Source of the DNA: Aphrophora alni
Taxonomy: Eukaryota; Arthropoda; Insecta; Hemiptera; Aphrophoridae
Reading direction: 5' to 3'
DNA length: 64,000 nt
Assembly: GCA_963513935.1 (NCBI GenBank)
Contig: OY740771.1
Coordinates: forward strand, 11,995,138 to 12,059,137
Shown: positions 1 to 13,626 of the stretch, piece after piece
Layout of the letters: each line of letters opens with the position of its first letter
How positions within the stretch are numbered: the stretch's first letter is position 1
Position numbers and translations under genes: made by a program
Notes under the pieces: generated by a model
What the model saw: the letters and a program-made list of their open reading frames with translations, nothing else
The model's database searches: none
Told to the model about the DNA's origin: nothing

Positions 1-3000
1 ACAAAAACCGTAAATGAGAAATTATATTGTAGGCATAATACAACTGTATATAATGGTCATGGTTTTTCATAAAAACGAGATGTTTCTATTTGTGTATTCT
101 AAACTACAACCACAAAAATCGTAAATGAGAAATTATATTGTAGGCATAATACAACTGTATATAATGTTCTTGGTTTTTCATAAAAACGAGATGTTTCTAT
201 TTGTGTATTCTAAACTACTACCACAAAAACCGTAAATGAGAAATTATATTGTAGGTATAATACAACTGTATATAATGTTCTTGGTTTTTCAAAAAACGAG
301 ATGTTTCTATTTGTGTATTCTAAACTACAACCACAAAAACCGTAAATGAGAAATTATATTGTAGGCATAATACAACTGTATATAATGGTCTTGGGTTTTC
401 AAAAAAACGAGATGTTTCTATTTGTGTATTCTAAACTACAACCACAAAAACCGTAAATGAGAAATTATATTGTAGGCATAATACAACTGTATATAATGGT
501 CTTGGTTTTTCAAAAAAACGAGATGTTTCTATTTGTGTATTCTAAACTACAACCACAAAAACCGTAAATGAGAAATTATATTGTAGGCATAATACAACTG
601 TATATAATGGTCTTGGTTTTTCAAAAAAACGAGATGTTTCTATTTGTGTATTCTAAACTACAACCACAAAAATCGTAAATGAGACATTATATTGTAGGCA
701 TAATACAACTGTATATAATGTTCTTGGTTTTTCAAAAAAACAAGATGTTTCTATTTGTGTATTCTAAACTACTACCACAAAAACCAAAAAATGAGAAATT
801 ACATTGTAGGCATAATACAACTGTAGGCTATATAAAGTTCTTGGTTTTTCAAAAAAACGAGATGTGTCTATTTGTGTATTCTAAACTACAACCACAAAAA
901 CCGTAAATGAGAAATTATATTGTAGGCATAATACAACTGTATATAATGGTCTTGGTTTTTCAAAAAAACGAGATGTTTCTATTTGTGTATTCTAAACTAC
1001 AACCACAAAAACCGTAAATGAGAAATTATATTGTAGGCATAATACAACTGTATATAATGTTCTTGGTTTTTCAAAAAAACGAGATGTTTCTATTTGTGTA
1101 TTCTAAACTACAACCACAAAAACCGTAAATGAGAAATTATATTGTAGGCATAATACAACTGTATATAATGGTCTTGGTTTTTCAAAAAACGAGATGTTTC
1201 TATTTGTGTATTCTAAACTACAACCACAAAAACCGTAAATGAGAAATTATATTGTAGGCATAATACAACTGTATATAATGGTCATGGTTTTTCATAAAAA
1301 CGAGATGTTTCTATTTGTGTATTCTAAACTACAACCACAAAAACCGTAAATGAGAAATTATATTGTAGGTATAATACAACTGTATATAATGTTCTTGGTT
1401 TTTCATAAAAACGAGATGTTTCTATTTGTGTATTCTAAACTACAACCACAAAAACCGTAAATGAGAAATTATATTGTAGGTATAATACAACTGTATATAA
1501 TGGTCATGGTTTTTCATAAAAACGAGATGTTTCTATTTGTGTATTCTAAACTACAACCACAAAAACCGTAAATGAGAAATTACATTGTAGGCATAATACA
1601 ACTGTATATAATGTTCTTGGTTTTTCAAAAAACGAGATGTTTCTATTTGTGTATTCTAAACTACAACCACAAAAACCGTAAATGAGAAATTATATTGTAG
1701 GCATAATACAACTGTATATAATGGTCTTGGTTTTTCAAAAAAACTATATGTTTCTATTTGTGTATTCTAAACTACAACCACAAAAACCGTAAATGAGAAA
1801 TTATATTGTAGGCATAATACAACTGTATATAATGTTCTTGGTTTTTCAAAAAAACGAGATGTTTCTATTTGTGTATTCTAAACTACTACCACAAAAACCA
1901 AAAAATGAGAAATTATATTGTAGGCATAATACAACTGTATATAATGGTCATGGTTTTTCAAAAAACGAGATGTTTCTATTTGTGTATTCTAAACTACAAC
2001 CACAAAAACCGTAAATGAGAAATTATATTGTAGGCATAATACAACTGTATATAATGGTCTTGTTTTTTCAAAAAAACGAGATGTTTCTATTTGTGTATTC
2101 TAAACTACTACCACAAAAACCGTAAATGAGAAATTATATTGTAGGCATAATACAACTGTATATAATGTTCTTGGTTTTTCAAAAAAACGAGATGTTTCTA
2201 TTTGTGTATTCTAAACTACTACCACAAAAACCAAAAAATGAGAAATTATATTGTAGGCATAATACAACTGTATATAATGGTCATGGTTTTTCAAAAAACG
2301 AGATGTTTCTATTTGTGTATTCTAAACTACAACCACAAAAACCGTAAATGAGAAATTATATTGTAGGCATAATACAACTGTATATAATGGTCTTGGTTTT
2401 TCAAAAAACGAGATGTTTCTATTTGTGTATTCTAAACTACAACCACAAAAACCGTAAATGAGAAATTATATTGTAGGCATAATACAACTGTATATAATGG
2501 TCATGGTTTTTCATAAAAACGAGATGTTTCTATTTGTGTATTCTAAACTACAACCACAAAAACCGTAAATGAGAAATTATATTGTAGGTATAATACAACT
2601 GTATATAATGTTCTTGGTTTTTCATAAAAACGAGATGTTTCTATTTGTGTATTCTAAACTACAACCACAAAAACCGTAAATGAGAAATTATATTGTAGGC
2701 ATAATACAACTGTATATAATGGTCTTGGTTTTTCAAAAAAACGAGATGTTTCTATTTGTGTATTCTAAACTACAACCACAAAAATCGTAAATGAGACATT
2801 ATATTGTAGGCATAATACAACTGTATATAATGTTCTTGGTTTTTCAAAAAAACGAGATGTTTCTATTTGTGTATTCTAAACTACTACCACAAAAACCAAA
2901 AAATGAGAAATTACATTGTAGGCATAATACAACTGTAGGCTATATAAAGTTCTTGGTTTTTCAAAAAAACGAGATGTTTCTATTTGTGTATTCTAAACTA

Positions 3001-5578
3001 CAACCACAAAAACCGTAAATGAGAAATTATATTGTAGGCATAATACAACTGTATATAATGTTCTTGGTTTTTCAAAAAACGAGATGTTTCTATTTGTGTA
3101 TTCTAAACTACAACCACAAAAACCGTAAATGAGAAATTATATTGTAGGCATAATACAACTGTATATAATGGTCTTGGTTTTTCAAAAAAACGAGATGTTT
3201 CTATTTGTGTATTCTAAACTACAACCACAAAAACCAAAAAATGAGAAATTACATTGTAGGCATAATACAACTGTATATAATGTTCTTGGTTTTTCAAAAA
3301 ACGAGATGTTTCTATTTGTGTATTCTAAACTACAACCACAAAAACCGTAAATGAGAAATTATATTGTAGGCATAATACAACTGTATATAATGGTCTTGGT
3401 TTTTCAAAAAAACGAGATGTTTCTATTTGTGTATTCTAAACTACAACCACAAAAACCGTAAATGAGAAATTATATTGTAGGCATAATACAACTGTATATA
3501 ATGGTCTTGGTTTTTCAAAAAAAAACGAGATGTTTCTATTTGTGTATTCTAAACTACTACCACAAAAACCAAAAAATGAGACATTATATTGTAGGCATAA
3601 TACAACTGTATATAATGGTCATGGTTTTAAAAAAAAAACGATATGTTTCTATTTGTGTATTCTAAACTACAACCACAAAAATCGTAAATGAGACATTATA
3701 TTGTAGGCATAATACAACTGTATATAATGGTCTTGGTTTTTCAAAAAAAAACGAGATGTTTCTATTTGTGTATTCTAAACTACTACCACAAAAATCGTAA
3801 ATGAGACATTATATTGTAGGCATAATACAACTGTATATAATGGTCTTGGTTTTTCAAAAAAACCAGATGTTTCTATTTGTGTATTCTAAACTACTACCAC
3901 AAAAATCGTAAATGAGAAATTATATTGTAGGCATAATACAACTGTATATAATGGTCTTGGTTTTTCAAAAAAACCAGATGTTTCTATTTGTGTATTCTAA
4001 ACTACTACCACAAAAATCGTAAATGAGACATTATATTGTAGGCATAATACAACTGTATATAATGTTCTTGGTTTTTCAAAAAACCAGATGTTTCTATTTG
4101 TGTATTCTAAACTACTACCACAAAAATCGTAAATGAGAAATTATATTGTAGGCATAATACAACTGTATATAATGGTCTTGGTTTTTCAAAAAAACCAGAT
4201 GTTTCTATTTGTGTATTCTAAACTACTACCACAAAAATCGTAAATGAGACATTATATTGTAGGCATAATACAACTGTATATAATGTTCTTGGTTTTTCAA
4301 AAAACCAGATGTTTCTATTTGTGTATTCTAAACTACTACCACAAAAATCGTAAATGAGAAATTATATTGTAGGCATAATACAACTGTATATAATGGTCTT
4401 GGTTTTTCAAAAAAACCAGATGTTTCTATTTGTGTATTCTAAACTACTACCACAAAAATCGTAAATGAGAAATTATATTGTAGGCATAATACAACTGTAT
4501 ATAATGTTCTTGGTTTTTCAAAAAACGAGATGTTTCTATTTGTGTATTCTAAACTACTACCACAAAAACCGTAAATGAGAAATTATATTGTAGGCATAAT
4601 ACAACTGTATATAATGGTCTTGGTTTTTCAAAAAAACGAGATGTTTCTATTTGTGTATTTTAACTACTACCACAAAAATCGTAAATGAGACATTATATTG
4701 TAGGCATAATACAACTGTATATAATGGTCTTAGTTTTTCAAAAAAACGAGATGTTTCTATTTGTGTATTCTAAACTACTACCACAAAAATCGTAAATGAG
4801 AAATTATATTGTAGGCATAATACAACTGTACATAATGTCTTGGTTTTTCAAAAAACGAGATGTTTCTATTTGTGTATTCTAAACTACTACCACAAAAACC
4901 GTAAATGAGAAATTATATTGTAGGCATAATACAACTGTATATAATGGTCTTGGTTTTTCAAAAAACGAGATGTTTCTATTTGTGTATTCTAAACTACTAC
5001 CACAAAAACCGTAAATGAGAAATTATATTGTAGGCATAATACAACTGTATATAATGGTCATGGTTTTTCAAAAAACGAGATGTTTCTATTTGTGTATTCT
5101 AAACTACTACCACAAAAACCGTAAATGAGAAATTATATTGTAGGCATAATACAACTGTATATAATGGTCTTGGTTTTTCAAAAAACGAGATGTTTCTATT
5201 TGTGTATTCTAAACTACTACCACAAAAATCGTAAATGAGAAATTATATTGTAGGCATAATACAACTGTACATAATGTCTTGGTTTTTCAAAAAACGAGAT
5301 GTTTCTATTTGTGTATTCTAAACTACTACCACAAAAACCGTAAATGAGAAATTATATTGTAGGCATAATACAACTGTATATAATGGTCTTGGTTTTTCAA
5401 AAAACGAGATGTTTCTATTTGTGTATTCTAAACTACTACCACAAAAACCGTAAATGAGAAATTATATTGTAGGCATAATACAACTGTATATAATGGTCTT
5501 GGTTTTTCAAAAAAACGAGATGTTTCTATTTGTGTATTCTAAACTACTACAACAAAAACCGTAAATGAGAAATTATAT
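1..5578. repeat. 111-bp satellite array, about 50 copies
   Basis: Head-to-tail units of about 111 bp fill the left end of the window. Successive TAAATGAG words fall at 11, 122 and 233, and so on. Units vary by single substitutions, by the length of an A-run after GGTTTTTC, by CGAGATG versus CCAGATG, and by AGAAATT versus AGACATT. The variants recur in order. The stretches from 1793 and from 2126 match (333 bp, three units). A two-unit alternation of about 221 bp runs from roughly 3900 to 4440. Short open frames in the array are by-products, since every unit repeats the same hydrophobic peptide. The array continues off the left edge and stops abruptly near 5578. No transposon structure is seen. 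Confidence 0.97.
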
Positions 5579-8500
5579 TTTAAGCGTTAATTTTAACCAC
5601 TTTACGCCAAACCAGAAACAGGATGTTTTCAGTTTGGATATACTAAATAAATAACTATCACGATTGTATTATAGGCTTAAATACAAGCCTACCAACAAAC
5701 TTTAAGGTAATTTGATTCTTTTTATAATGTTGATAGTTGCCAGGTTCTGCCATTATTCTTCGCTATGCCCACAACCAAATCCAAGGTTTTAATCAGTTTA
5801 TCGTCCTGGTGGTCACAATAAAAATCGACCTTAATACTTTAAAAAATCTCTCGGTTCAGTGACAAGAACATAAAATAAACATGCGGTCAAACCTGTTTAC
5901 ACTTGATATAGTTTAACTCTTGGCTTTTATAGTTTAATAGCTAAGTTTTATACCCTTGAAGCAACTTCGATGTTGAGAGATTTTGATTGATTGTAGGTTA
6001 TAACTTGACCGCAAAAACGGAGATGGTAAATCTTGTTGTTGATCTGACGAGTTTTGCCAGTTTCAAGAATTTCACTTCCTGATTGCAACTCGACCAAATT
6101 AAAGTTTTATGCGCACCTGTCTTTTACTGTTAGAGTAAACGGGATGGGTTTTGTATTACGGGAATTAATTCACAGGCTTCGTTTTGGGATTTATAAAACT
6201 TCTATACAGAGTGTTCCTGAAATTCGTGTGGGAGTGGATTTCTTTTATAAAATAAACGTCGCAAAAACAATACACAGACTTTCTCAATCGCGCATCCTCA
6301 AAATCAAATAAAACGACGCAAAATTAATTGTTACCAACGAGTTAGGTAGTTGTTAGTCAGGAAGTGAAAATGAACTATGAACACTGTTTAAAAAAAAAAA
6401 AAAAAAAAAATCTAAATCATCCTTTGTTTGTGCCCTAACGCGTCTGTAGCGTAATGCGTATTTGAATAGAATCGAGTTTTTACATCCAAAGAGAATGGTT
6501 ACGTATAGCTACGAGATAGATTCACTGACAAGAGCGTAGCGAGTGAAGGCCGTTAGGGTCTAGTGATCTACACAATTACGAGGTTCAAAATACTTACCTA
6601 TCCGGGTAAAACCTCTTGATCTACCAATACAATTTAAAATATCTTCAAGGGCCTAGAAACCCTGTGCGCTATTTAGAGGATCTGCTTGTATTAATTTCTA
6701 TCGTGGGACTGAGTAAGCACTGAGTTCAACTTCTTTGAAAAAGTGATGATAACCGAAAGGTTTTTCCCCTTTAAACAATAAGGGGGGGTGGTTCAAATGT
6801 TGTGGATAACGTTCTTATTTCACTAATGAGAAGTTGGGGGTTCAATCCCAATAGGCGCTGAAACGTTTACGGTGTTGGTCCATCATCGTGAGGGGTTACC
6901 CGACTGAAAACCGTCTAGCATGGTTGAACTGTAACGCAACGGAATTTCGATTAGCGTTAGTCCTTTCTCTTTGTTTCTTGTTGTCGAAAAACCTTTTCGT
7001 TTCAACATCGTTTTATAAAAATAAAAGAGAAAAACATAAAATAAAGGCTTCTAGCTGTTGAATACTCCAATAGCTTCAAGGTCGGGAGAGAACATAAGAT
7101 GTCAGAGAGGTATCTAAACCGAGACTAGTTGATAAAACGTGTATATCCAGCTGTCCTTCTGGATTGTCAAGCACGTGGGAACTTACTTTACCAACACCCT
7201 GTATAAGCGTGAAAGAATGTACAAGGAGAGTTTTAAGACCGATGACTAACTGAAAAGAATGATTGATTTGTATTTCAAAGATTACTTCACCCTTATCAAT
7301 CTTTATATACGCGCTGTTATCAGTGAATTTAACCATTGACGCACATCAAGTTACTAATTTTAAATTCCTAGATTAAATTAAGATTTTCTTTTTTTTTATG
7401 AATTAGATATTTAATAACCCTTTTGACCAATATATCCAAATATAACACTATTGTAAAAACATGTGAAGCAAACTTGCGTAAAATTGAGTCGTTTATTACT
7501 TAACCTCAATTTGGTTTTATGTGTGACCTAAGACTACAGATCTAGCTTGGTACTTTGAGATTGTCAAGCCCGAACTCACTTATTTTGACTGTAAAACCCT
7601 GCAGAGACAGACAGACTACATTTCGTAAACCATTTTTTGGACTCAATGAGCATCATACTGGTATTTCTGCGCAAACTCAATGTCGACTATTTTTTACAAA
7701 TTGCATAATTTACAAAAGTAAGTTGTAGCCTATATGTTTGTACTACTCTTTTTTTAAGGCAAAAAACGAGTTTCCACCAATACCACCAATACAAAGATAA
7801 ATAAACAAATAACATATCTCCATGGCAATCGCAACAATGGCATCTATTGTCAGCTGTTTTGAATCCCCCCAGAGCTTTTGTACAGATTTGTATTTATACT
7901 TTAAAAAATGTGTAATGTTAAATTAGAATGGTAAAGGTTCTGTACCTAATATCAATTAGATCTACTTAATTATTAAATTCTTGTTCTCTTTCAGAATATC
8001 TGAATTTTATCGCAAGATCTCCAAACCGTTAATACCCCTGACTCACATACCTTCACATACATCATTATGTTATCTTGTTAATTTAAAATCATTATCAAAA
8101 ACGAATCCCATGTTCATAAATCATAACAATATACAGTTTAATGATATTAACGCCCCAGTCATTTGTCAGCAATCTCGCCGCTAAATTAAAACTCCTCCAA
8201 TAGTTGTTGCGGCGTGAGTAAACATGGCCATCACGACCGCATCACAATCTTTCATCTTTTATATGAAGAAGAAGAAGAAGAAAATAAAATATGTGGTAAG
8301 ATGTTCTTACTAGTCAATAATGGCCGATTTGTTGGAGCAGGTGGTAGTATTGTTTTTAAATTTTATCTATTTTTTTTTTTTAACAATTAATTATAACTTT
8401 TAATTAGTTACAACCATCTAGTGGCCCGAACAAAACGTACCATCCTCTCCAAAAATACTCGTTCGGGAGTTATCGGTAGAAAACGCCAACAAAAGTCCAT

Positions 8501-9928
8501 GGAGCTGTTGTACTGAAAGACCAAATTTTATTGAACCGGGTGTACCGGTTACGTTTAATTTTTTGTAAAACTACAATCGATTTTTATTGTAGTTGCTATA
8601 TAGACCTATTTTGGTTATGTCTCCAGATATTTTTTCTCTTCATTTTCAAGGTCGATAGATGAAATCAAGGACCCTTATAATTTCACGCGCGTGACTGTCC
8701 GTCAATATATCTGTAAACTGCAACCCCTCTACACGGACAAAACGATTAATCCTGTCTATTTCAAACTTTGTTTTGTCCCATATATATTAAAAATATACTG
8801 GTAACCAAAAATAACCTTGGGGTGTGTAAGGGCAAAAACTATAATGTTTCGGTTATCAAATAAAACTAGAGGTTATTCTGATAAGAAAAAGTGTGTTAAT
8901 TTGACGAAAAAAAATAATATGTTGGCGTTGGGCTAAATTTAAAATGTCAAATATATTCCCCCCCCCCTCCCGGGTTCTAAATCAAACACGGTGTGACCTA
9001 GAAATCTGAAAGCAATGTATTTAGATTTGAAATTAAATTGCAATGGAAAATCATATATTATAGTTTTTTTTAATGATGAATACAACTTAATGAGAAATGC
9101 GTAGGGTGTAAGTTTTAAGCAGTTTTTGTCAGATGTGAAACAAACAATTCAATAGTTATTAAAAAATGGGTTGAATTTTCACTAATTTCTCCTTGTTAGG
9201 GTCCGTAGGTAAAACTTATGACTCATAATTTCACCCGCGTGTCTTAAAAAATATCAACTTTACAAAAATCTGATCGTAAATCGTTTGGTTTTACCACACG
9301 CTCGACCCTTTTAGTTTCTTTTCTAGATCCACTGAAAATTAAAATAAACCCTACAATATTTACTCTAATCATAGACGCCAGAAACTTGTACATTATTCTG
9401 GAAGATTATTATATGTACTTAAACCAGTGTCGCCAACACAACCAAGATTTTGAAACTCTAAATAAATGTTAGCAGACTAAGTTACACTGACAACGCAAAC
9501 AGTAAGTACTGATAAGGTGATAAGCAAAGCGTATCAGCAGAGTGCCGTTGTAAATTAGACTTGTCAACTATATTTAATGTTTTTATCTTTATCGAGTGTG
9601 TTCCAACTCTAATACGTCCCTGCTTTAGTTAGATTTAGAACCTACCGAGCCAGATATTCTTCTCATTGTTATCAAAGCATTGCGTCATATCAACAGACAT
9701 TTAGTTATATAATTGGTTACTTTCCTTGTGTAATACGAAGAAAGACTTTGTTGGTAAACCCAGTTTTGTATTACTACTAATAGTTCATAGTTTTGTCCTC
9801 ATTATAATTTGAAAAAGGAAGAAGAAGCACTTTTTTATCAGAGTTTTTGAATAAACTCCGCTTGAAATATCAAAGGAAATAGTTATTTGTGTATTAAGGG
9901 TGTAAAGTTTATATGGTCGCACGAGAGG
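5579..9928. other. Non-coding stretch, no gene recognised
   Basis: No open frame here looks like a protein. The stretch holds a 20-base A-run near 6390-6410, a short GAA run near 8264-8282, and C- and G-runs near 8960 and 6781. A tRNA-like segment near 6785-6870 contains GGTTCAATCCC, close to the pol III B-box, and could be the head of a SINE. A member of a dispersed repeat (see 7031-7110) is also present. The first coding exon of the downstream ush gene could in principle lie here, but I found no reading resembling a FOG N-terminus. Confidence 0.6.
7031..7110. repeat. Dispersed repeat C, copy 1
   Basis: The segment with AAATAAAGGC followed by a CTAGC word and TTGAATACT is shared, with mismatches, with 42703-42760. 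A weaker relative lies at 37912-38060, where GAGAGACCTGxTAxGAAAGAT and AAAGAGA words recur. No terminal repeats or coding sequence were recognised. Confidence 0.5.
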
Positions 9929-10668
9929 AAAAGCTGACGCCTAAACCGTACGTTTAGCGTACGCAAAAGCTGACGCCTAAAGCGTACGTTTAACGTACGT
10001 AAAAGCTGACGTCTAAACCGTAAGTTTAACGTACGTAAAAGCTGACGCATAAACCGTACGTCACGTCTAAACCGTAAGTTTAGCGTACGTAAAAGCTGAC
10101 GCCTAAACCGTACGTTTAGCGTACGTAAAAGCTGACGTCTAAACCGTACGTTTAGCGTACGTAAAAGCTGACGTCTAAACCGTAGTTTAGTGTACGTAAA
10201 AGCTGACGCCTAAACCGTACGTTTAGCGTACGTAAAAGCTGACGTCTAAACCGTAGTTTAGTGTACGTAAAAGCTGACGTCTAAACCGTACGTTTAGCGT
10301 ACGTAAAAGCTGACGTCTAAACCGTAGTTTAGTGTACGTAAAAGCTGACGCCTAAACCGTACGTTTAGCGTACGTAAAAGCTGACGTCTAAACCGTAGTT
10401 TAGTGTACGTAAAAGCTGACGTCTAAACCGTAAGTTTAGCGTACGTAAAAGCTAACGCCTAAACCGCACTTTTAGCGTACGTAAAAGCTGACGCCTAAAC
10501 CGTACGTAAAGGCTGACGCCTAAACCGTACTTTTAGCGTACGTAAAAGCTGACGCCTAAACCGTACTTTTAGCGTACGTAAAATCTGACGCCTAAACCGT
10601 ACTTTTAGCGTACGTAAAATCTGACGCCTAAACCGTACTTTTAGCGTACGTAAAAGCTGACGGCTAAG
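9929..10668. repeat. 36-bp minisatellite with self-complementary units, about 20 copies
   Basis: AAGCTGACG words fall at 9931, 9967 and 10003, giving a 36-bp period. Each unit contains CTAAACCGTACGTTTAG, an almost perfect palindrome around GTAC, followed by GCGTACGTAAAAGC, so each unit could fold on itself. Between about 10200 and 10410 a 36-bp unit alternates with a 35-bp unit (CCGTAGTTTAGTG variant), forming a 71-bp dimer. Near 10480-10650 the variant CCGTACTTTTAGCG takes over. The minus-strand reading frame through the right half is a repeat by-product. Confidence 0.95.
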
Positions 10669-11359
10669 GCGACACATATACCTTACAACCGTAGTACACA
10701 CAAATGTTTTCAGAGGTTGTGCATTAATTACAATTTTCAAACGTACAGTATCCTCAAGGTAGGAATGTGTCTGGGGTGGAGAGGAAAAGAGGAGCCCTCA
10801 ACACTTTGGTTGTTGCGTTTGCTTTCAGCGGTACAACCCCAATAAAAATATATATACCTCAAATGCTTCTATGTAAACGCCTAACCTACTTTCGTTTCTT
10901 TTATCGGTGTAAATAAGAATAACACGTCTACAAAATTAAAATTTTAAGAATTAAGTGTAGCTAAGCAGTAATTTGTATACCTAGTTTTCTTGTAATGTGT
11001 TGTACCGTCAAGTCGGGCTAAGGAAACAGATAGAAGGGAGGACACGCCCATTACACCAGACATACTCCTAGTCTTAGTTCACTGTACATCAATCACGTGA
11101 TTTAACGATACGGTGATCATATATCTCTGATTCAGGAACTATGTCCCAGCATCCTGGAATCTTCCTAGAAAGATCCGGACAATGTAATGATAGTTCGATT
11201 TAGGTAATAAATTATAGACTAGTGCTTAAATAACGTAGAGAGTCGTTCCATTGTGCAGGTTTAATTCAAATAATATTAAACAGTAAATAGTTTAATATAA
11301 TGCCAGTTTGTTAGTGTAGAATGTAAACAGAGTCTAACACACGACTTCGACTTTTACCC
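10669..11359. other. Non-coding spacer
   Basis: This is unique-looking AT-rich sequence between the 36-bp array and the hAT remnant. I see no coding frame, terminal repeats or RNA gene. Confidence 0.5.
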
Positions 11360-12173
11360 GCCCTAGAACGAGAGCTTGAAATGATCGAACTGCAGGTCTT
11401 ACTTTGCATCAGAGTAAAACACCCTGCAGTACTTAAAACTTTTTTTGCCCCAAACGAGGAAGCAAGGTTGTGGTTTTACATAACGTTGCAGATACTTTTC
11501 ATGAAAGTGTCCAAAAACTTAATGGCGACAGTGTCATCGGATGGAGCTGCAAATGAGTATTTTCACTTGTCCAAAAACTAGGAAGGGGGAAATTATTGTT
11601 TTCTTCCACTGAAAATTAAAGAACTCGAGAAAAGGTTCTCGTAGACAGATTGTGACTTACGAGTTATTGAAACGGACATCAACTAGATTTTACGAAAACT
11701 TCATTACTTAGATCTGTGAAAAACTAGCCTAGAGAGTCTACAACAACCGGAAATGTGAGGAACCCAAGTAAGAGGTTTTGGAAAAAAGCTAATCATTATT
11801 TGAAAACGTTTTGCCGGTCACTACATCACCGGGGGAATCATATCTTACTGCTGATCGCTTTACCGAGTTAGCTAAGCTTACATTAACAACAAAGCAGAAA
11901 TGGTTATCTCTTTTCAAGGATTTAAATAAACAAGAGATAATTATTCCAAATATAAGAAATAGGTCCGAGTTCGTACTATCCCTTCCAGGAAGCAATGAAT
12001 CTAATGAAAGAGCTTTATCTATCATCAACAGCTTCATGGAAAAGGTATCAGTGACCATAAGCTGTGTCAAAGCTCTCTTGATAATTCAAATGAATTTGGC
12101 TGAGTCAAGTATCGAAATTTATGAAAAAATAAAGAAGAACAAAGCACAGATACATAATCTTATCTTCTACTGA
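11360..12173 (+). pseudogene. hAT-type transposase remnant (C-terminal part)
   Basis: The open stretch 11811-12173 reads LSLPGSNESNERALSIIN and then a hydrophobic segment ending SCVKALLIIQMNL. This resembles the C-terminal dimerisation domain of hAT transposases, where an LP-S-N-ER-FS motif is followed by a leucine-rich helix. About 430 bases upstream (11381-11581) a second open stretch begins with a region containing HPAVLKTFF and SSDGAANEYFHLSKN. It is separated by several stops and appears to be the more N-terminal part of the same decayed gene. No complete frame, BED finger or catalytic triad can be assigned. The family call rests on the dimerisation motif alone, so another repeat-derived protein is possible. 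Confidence 0.5.
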
Positions 12174-12237
12174 CAATAACAACTGAGCAAACCATCAACG
12201 TTGGCCTCTTATAATACATACTGCCTAAACTGTTTAG

Positions 12238-12490
12238 CAATACTGTTTAAAATGGCTGCCATTTTGATATTTCAATTCATTTTTCAATAGGTTCTATACG
12301 AGTACACCCCTATACCAAATTGAATGTTCCTGTCGTAGTTTTTGTGGCTCCGATCGTGCTTGCGAACAGTCAACGATGACGATTATAAAATTACTTTTTT
12401 CGGTTTCCTGTAACCATGTAATGTGAAGATCAATCAAACTTGCTCTATACTACGTATACTGCATTATATACGTAAGTAATAATCTCATTT
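12238..12490. repeat. Dispersed repeat A, copy 1
   Basis: This segment shares an ordered set of words with 33145-33370: CTGTTTAAAATGGCTG, TTTCAATAGGTT, TATACCAAATT, TTTTTGTGGC and GGTTTCCTG. The two copies lie in the same orientation and are diverged. No protein or terminal structure was recognised. The interior resembles that of small mobile elements whose ends read CAGGGTGT. Confidence 0.55.
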
Positions 12491-12973
12491 AAACTTTAGG
12501 TGAAAACTTCTCACTTGAAATTCTAAAAAAATATCTAAATCAGTTTATTGTTAGACCACCTATCCTGCTCAGCTACTGTTAGATTACTTTCCAAACACAA
12601 ATGTAGAAATGATCGTCTGGTTTGTATGAAGTCGTTGTGAGGGTTATGTATATGCTAATTCAGTGCTGGCTAGATCGGTAGGCGACACAGTTTCTTCGGT
12701 CCATACCAGTCGACATTGATTGGTTATTTTACATATCTGAATCAGAACTTAAACATTTTGCTGTGACTGATAGTGTTATCAAAGTGTTCGTGACGAACGG
12801 AACTCGCTATGAAATTGACATAACGCTCATTATTATGGAAAAGTTCGCTTCGATTAAATCCAGTTTAGTATTTAAAACTTGACAACGTAATTTGTAAAAT
12901 AAAATCTAGATTTTGCCATCTTCTTTATGTCTAACTAACCTAACATTTAAAAATGTTGGTGATATTTTAAAAT

Positions 12974-12978
<5 letters not shown>

Positions 12979-13032
<54 letters not shown>
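12979..13032. repeat. (TA)n microsatellite
   Basis: An uninterrupted run of TA dinucleotides of about 54 bp lies in non-coding DNA. Length is likely to vary between individuals. Confidence 0.97.
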
Positions 13033-13034
<2 letters not shown>

Positions 13035-13069
13035 ATAATTCTTTGGTCTATTCAAGAAGAGGACAGCCA

Positions 13070-13626
13070 CTAAAATAGTGGCGCCCAGAAGGTTTCCTAC
13101 CCTAACCTAACCAACTTTATACATAATATATAAATAAACACTTTATTATTCTGAAGCACAATATGAATTGATGTCTTTCTAGATGATGTTCCTACGGCGC
13201 CACATGAATTCACATAAGTTGGAATATAACAAATTATTTATGAGATTTTTCAGAATTTGTAGGTTAAGAATGCAGTAAACAGTAATGTTCTTCATTGTGA
13301 AATTAAGTTCGCTTTCTTAAATGACTGATAAACGCGTAAAAATTTTTCAACAAAACTTGTAGAGAATTTAATTTTGACTTGAAGTAGAAGGACAAATTTT
13401 GGAAATTGTCCTGGAATTTTGGAATTGTCCATCCTTGTTCCTACGGCGCCACATGAATTCACATAAGCAGGAATCTAACAAATCTCTAGTGGTTCCTCAT
13501 TCTTTCTGTTCCTGGTAAAATACTGTCCTTAATACACGCCAACAACGTTTCATGTGAGGTTCTGTTTGTTTTATTTATGTCAATAGAAAATTGTTTAGGA
13601 GTGGGGGGTCCTCTTCTTAAACAGAC
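13070..13626. repeat. Dispersed repeat B, copy 1
   Basis: The order of elements GCCCAGAAGGTTTC, CCTAACCTAACC, ACACTTTATT, CCTACGGCGCCACATGAATT, TAAAATACTGTCCTT and GTCAATAGAAAATTGTTTA is shared with 29340-29680. In this copy the phrase starting GTTCCTACGGCGCC occurs twice (about 13188 and 13437), flanking some 250 bp absent from the other copy. It is either an internal duplication or a later insertion. The family is not identified. It could derive from a retrotransposon, but no protein motif was recognised. Confidence 0.7.

Noticed and set aside
679..3665. Several 67-75-codon frames in the left satellite
   Set aside because: All are near-copies of one another, produced by the 111-bp unit (37 codons), with no independent coding evidence.
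10495..10740. Minus-strand 81-codon frame with LRTLKVRFRRQ repeats
   Set aside because: It is a translation of the 36-bp minisatellite (12 codons).
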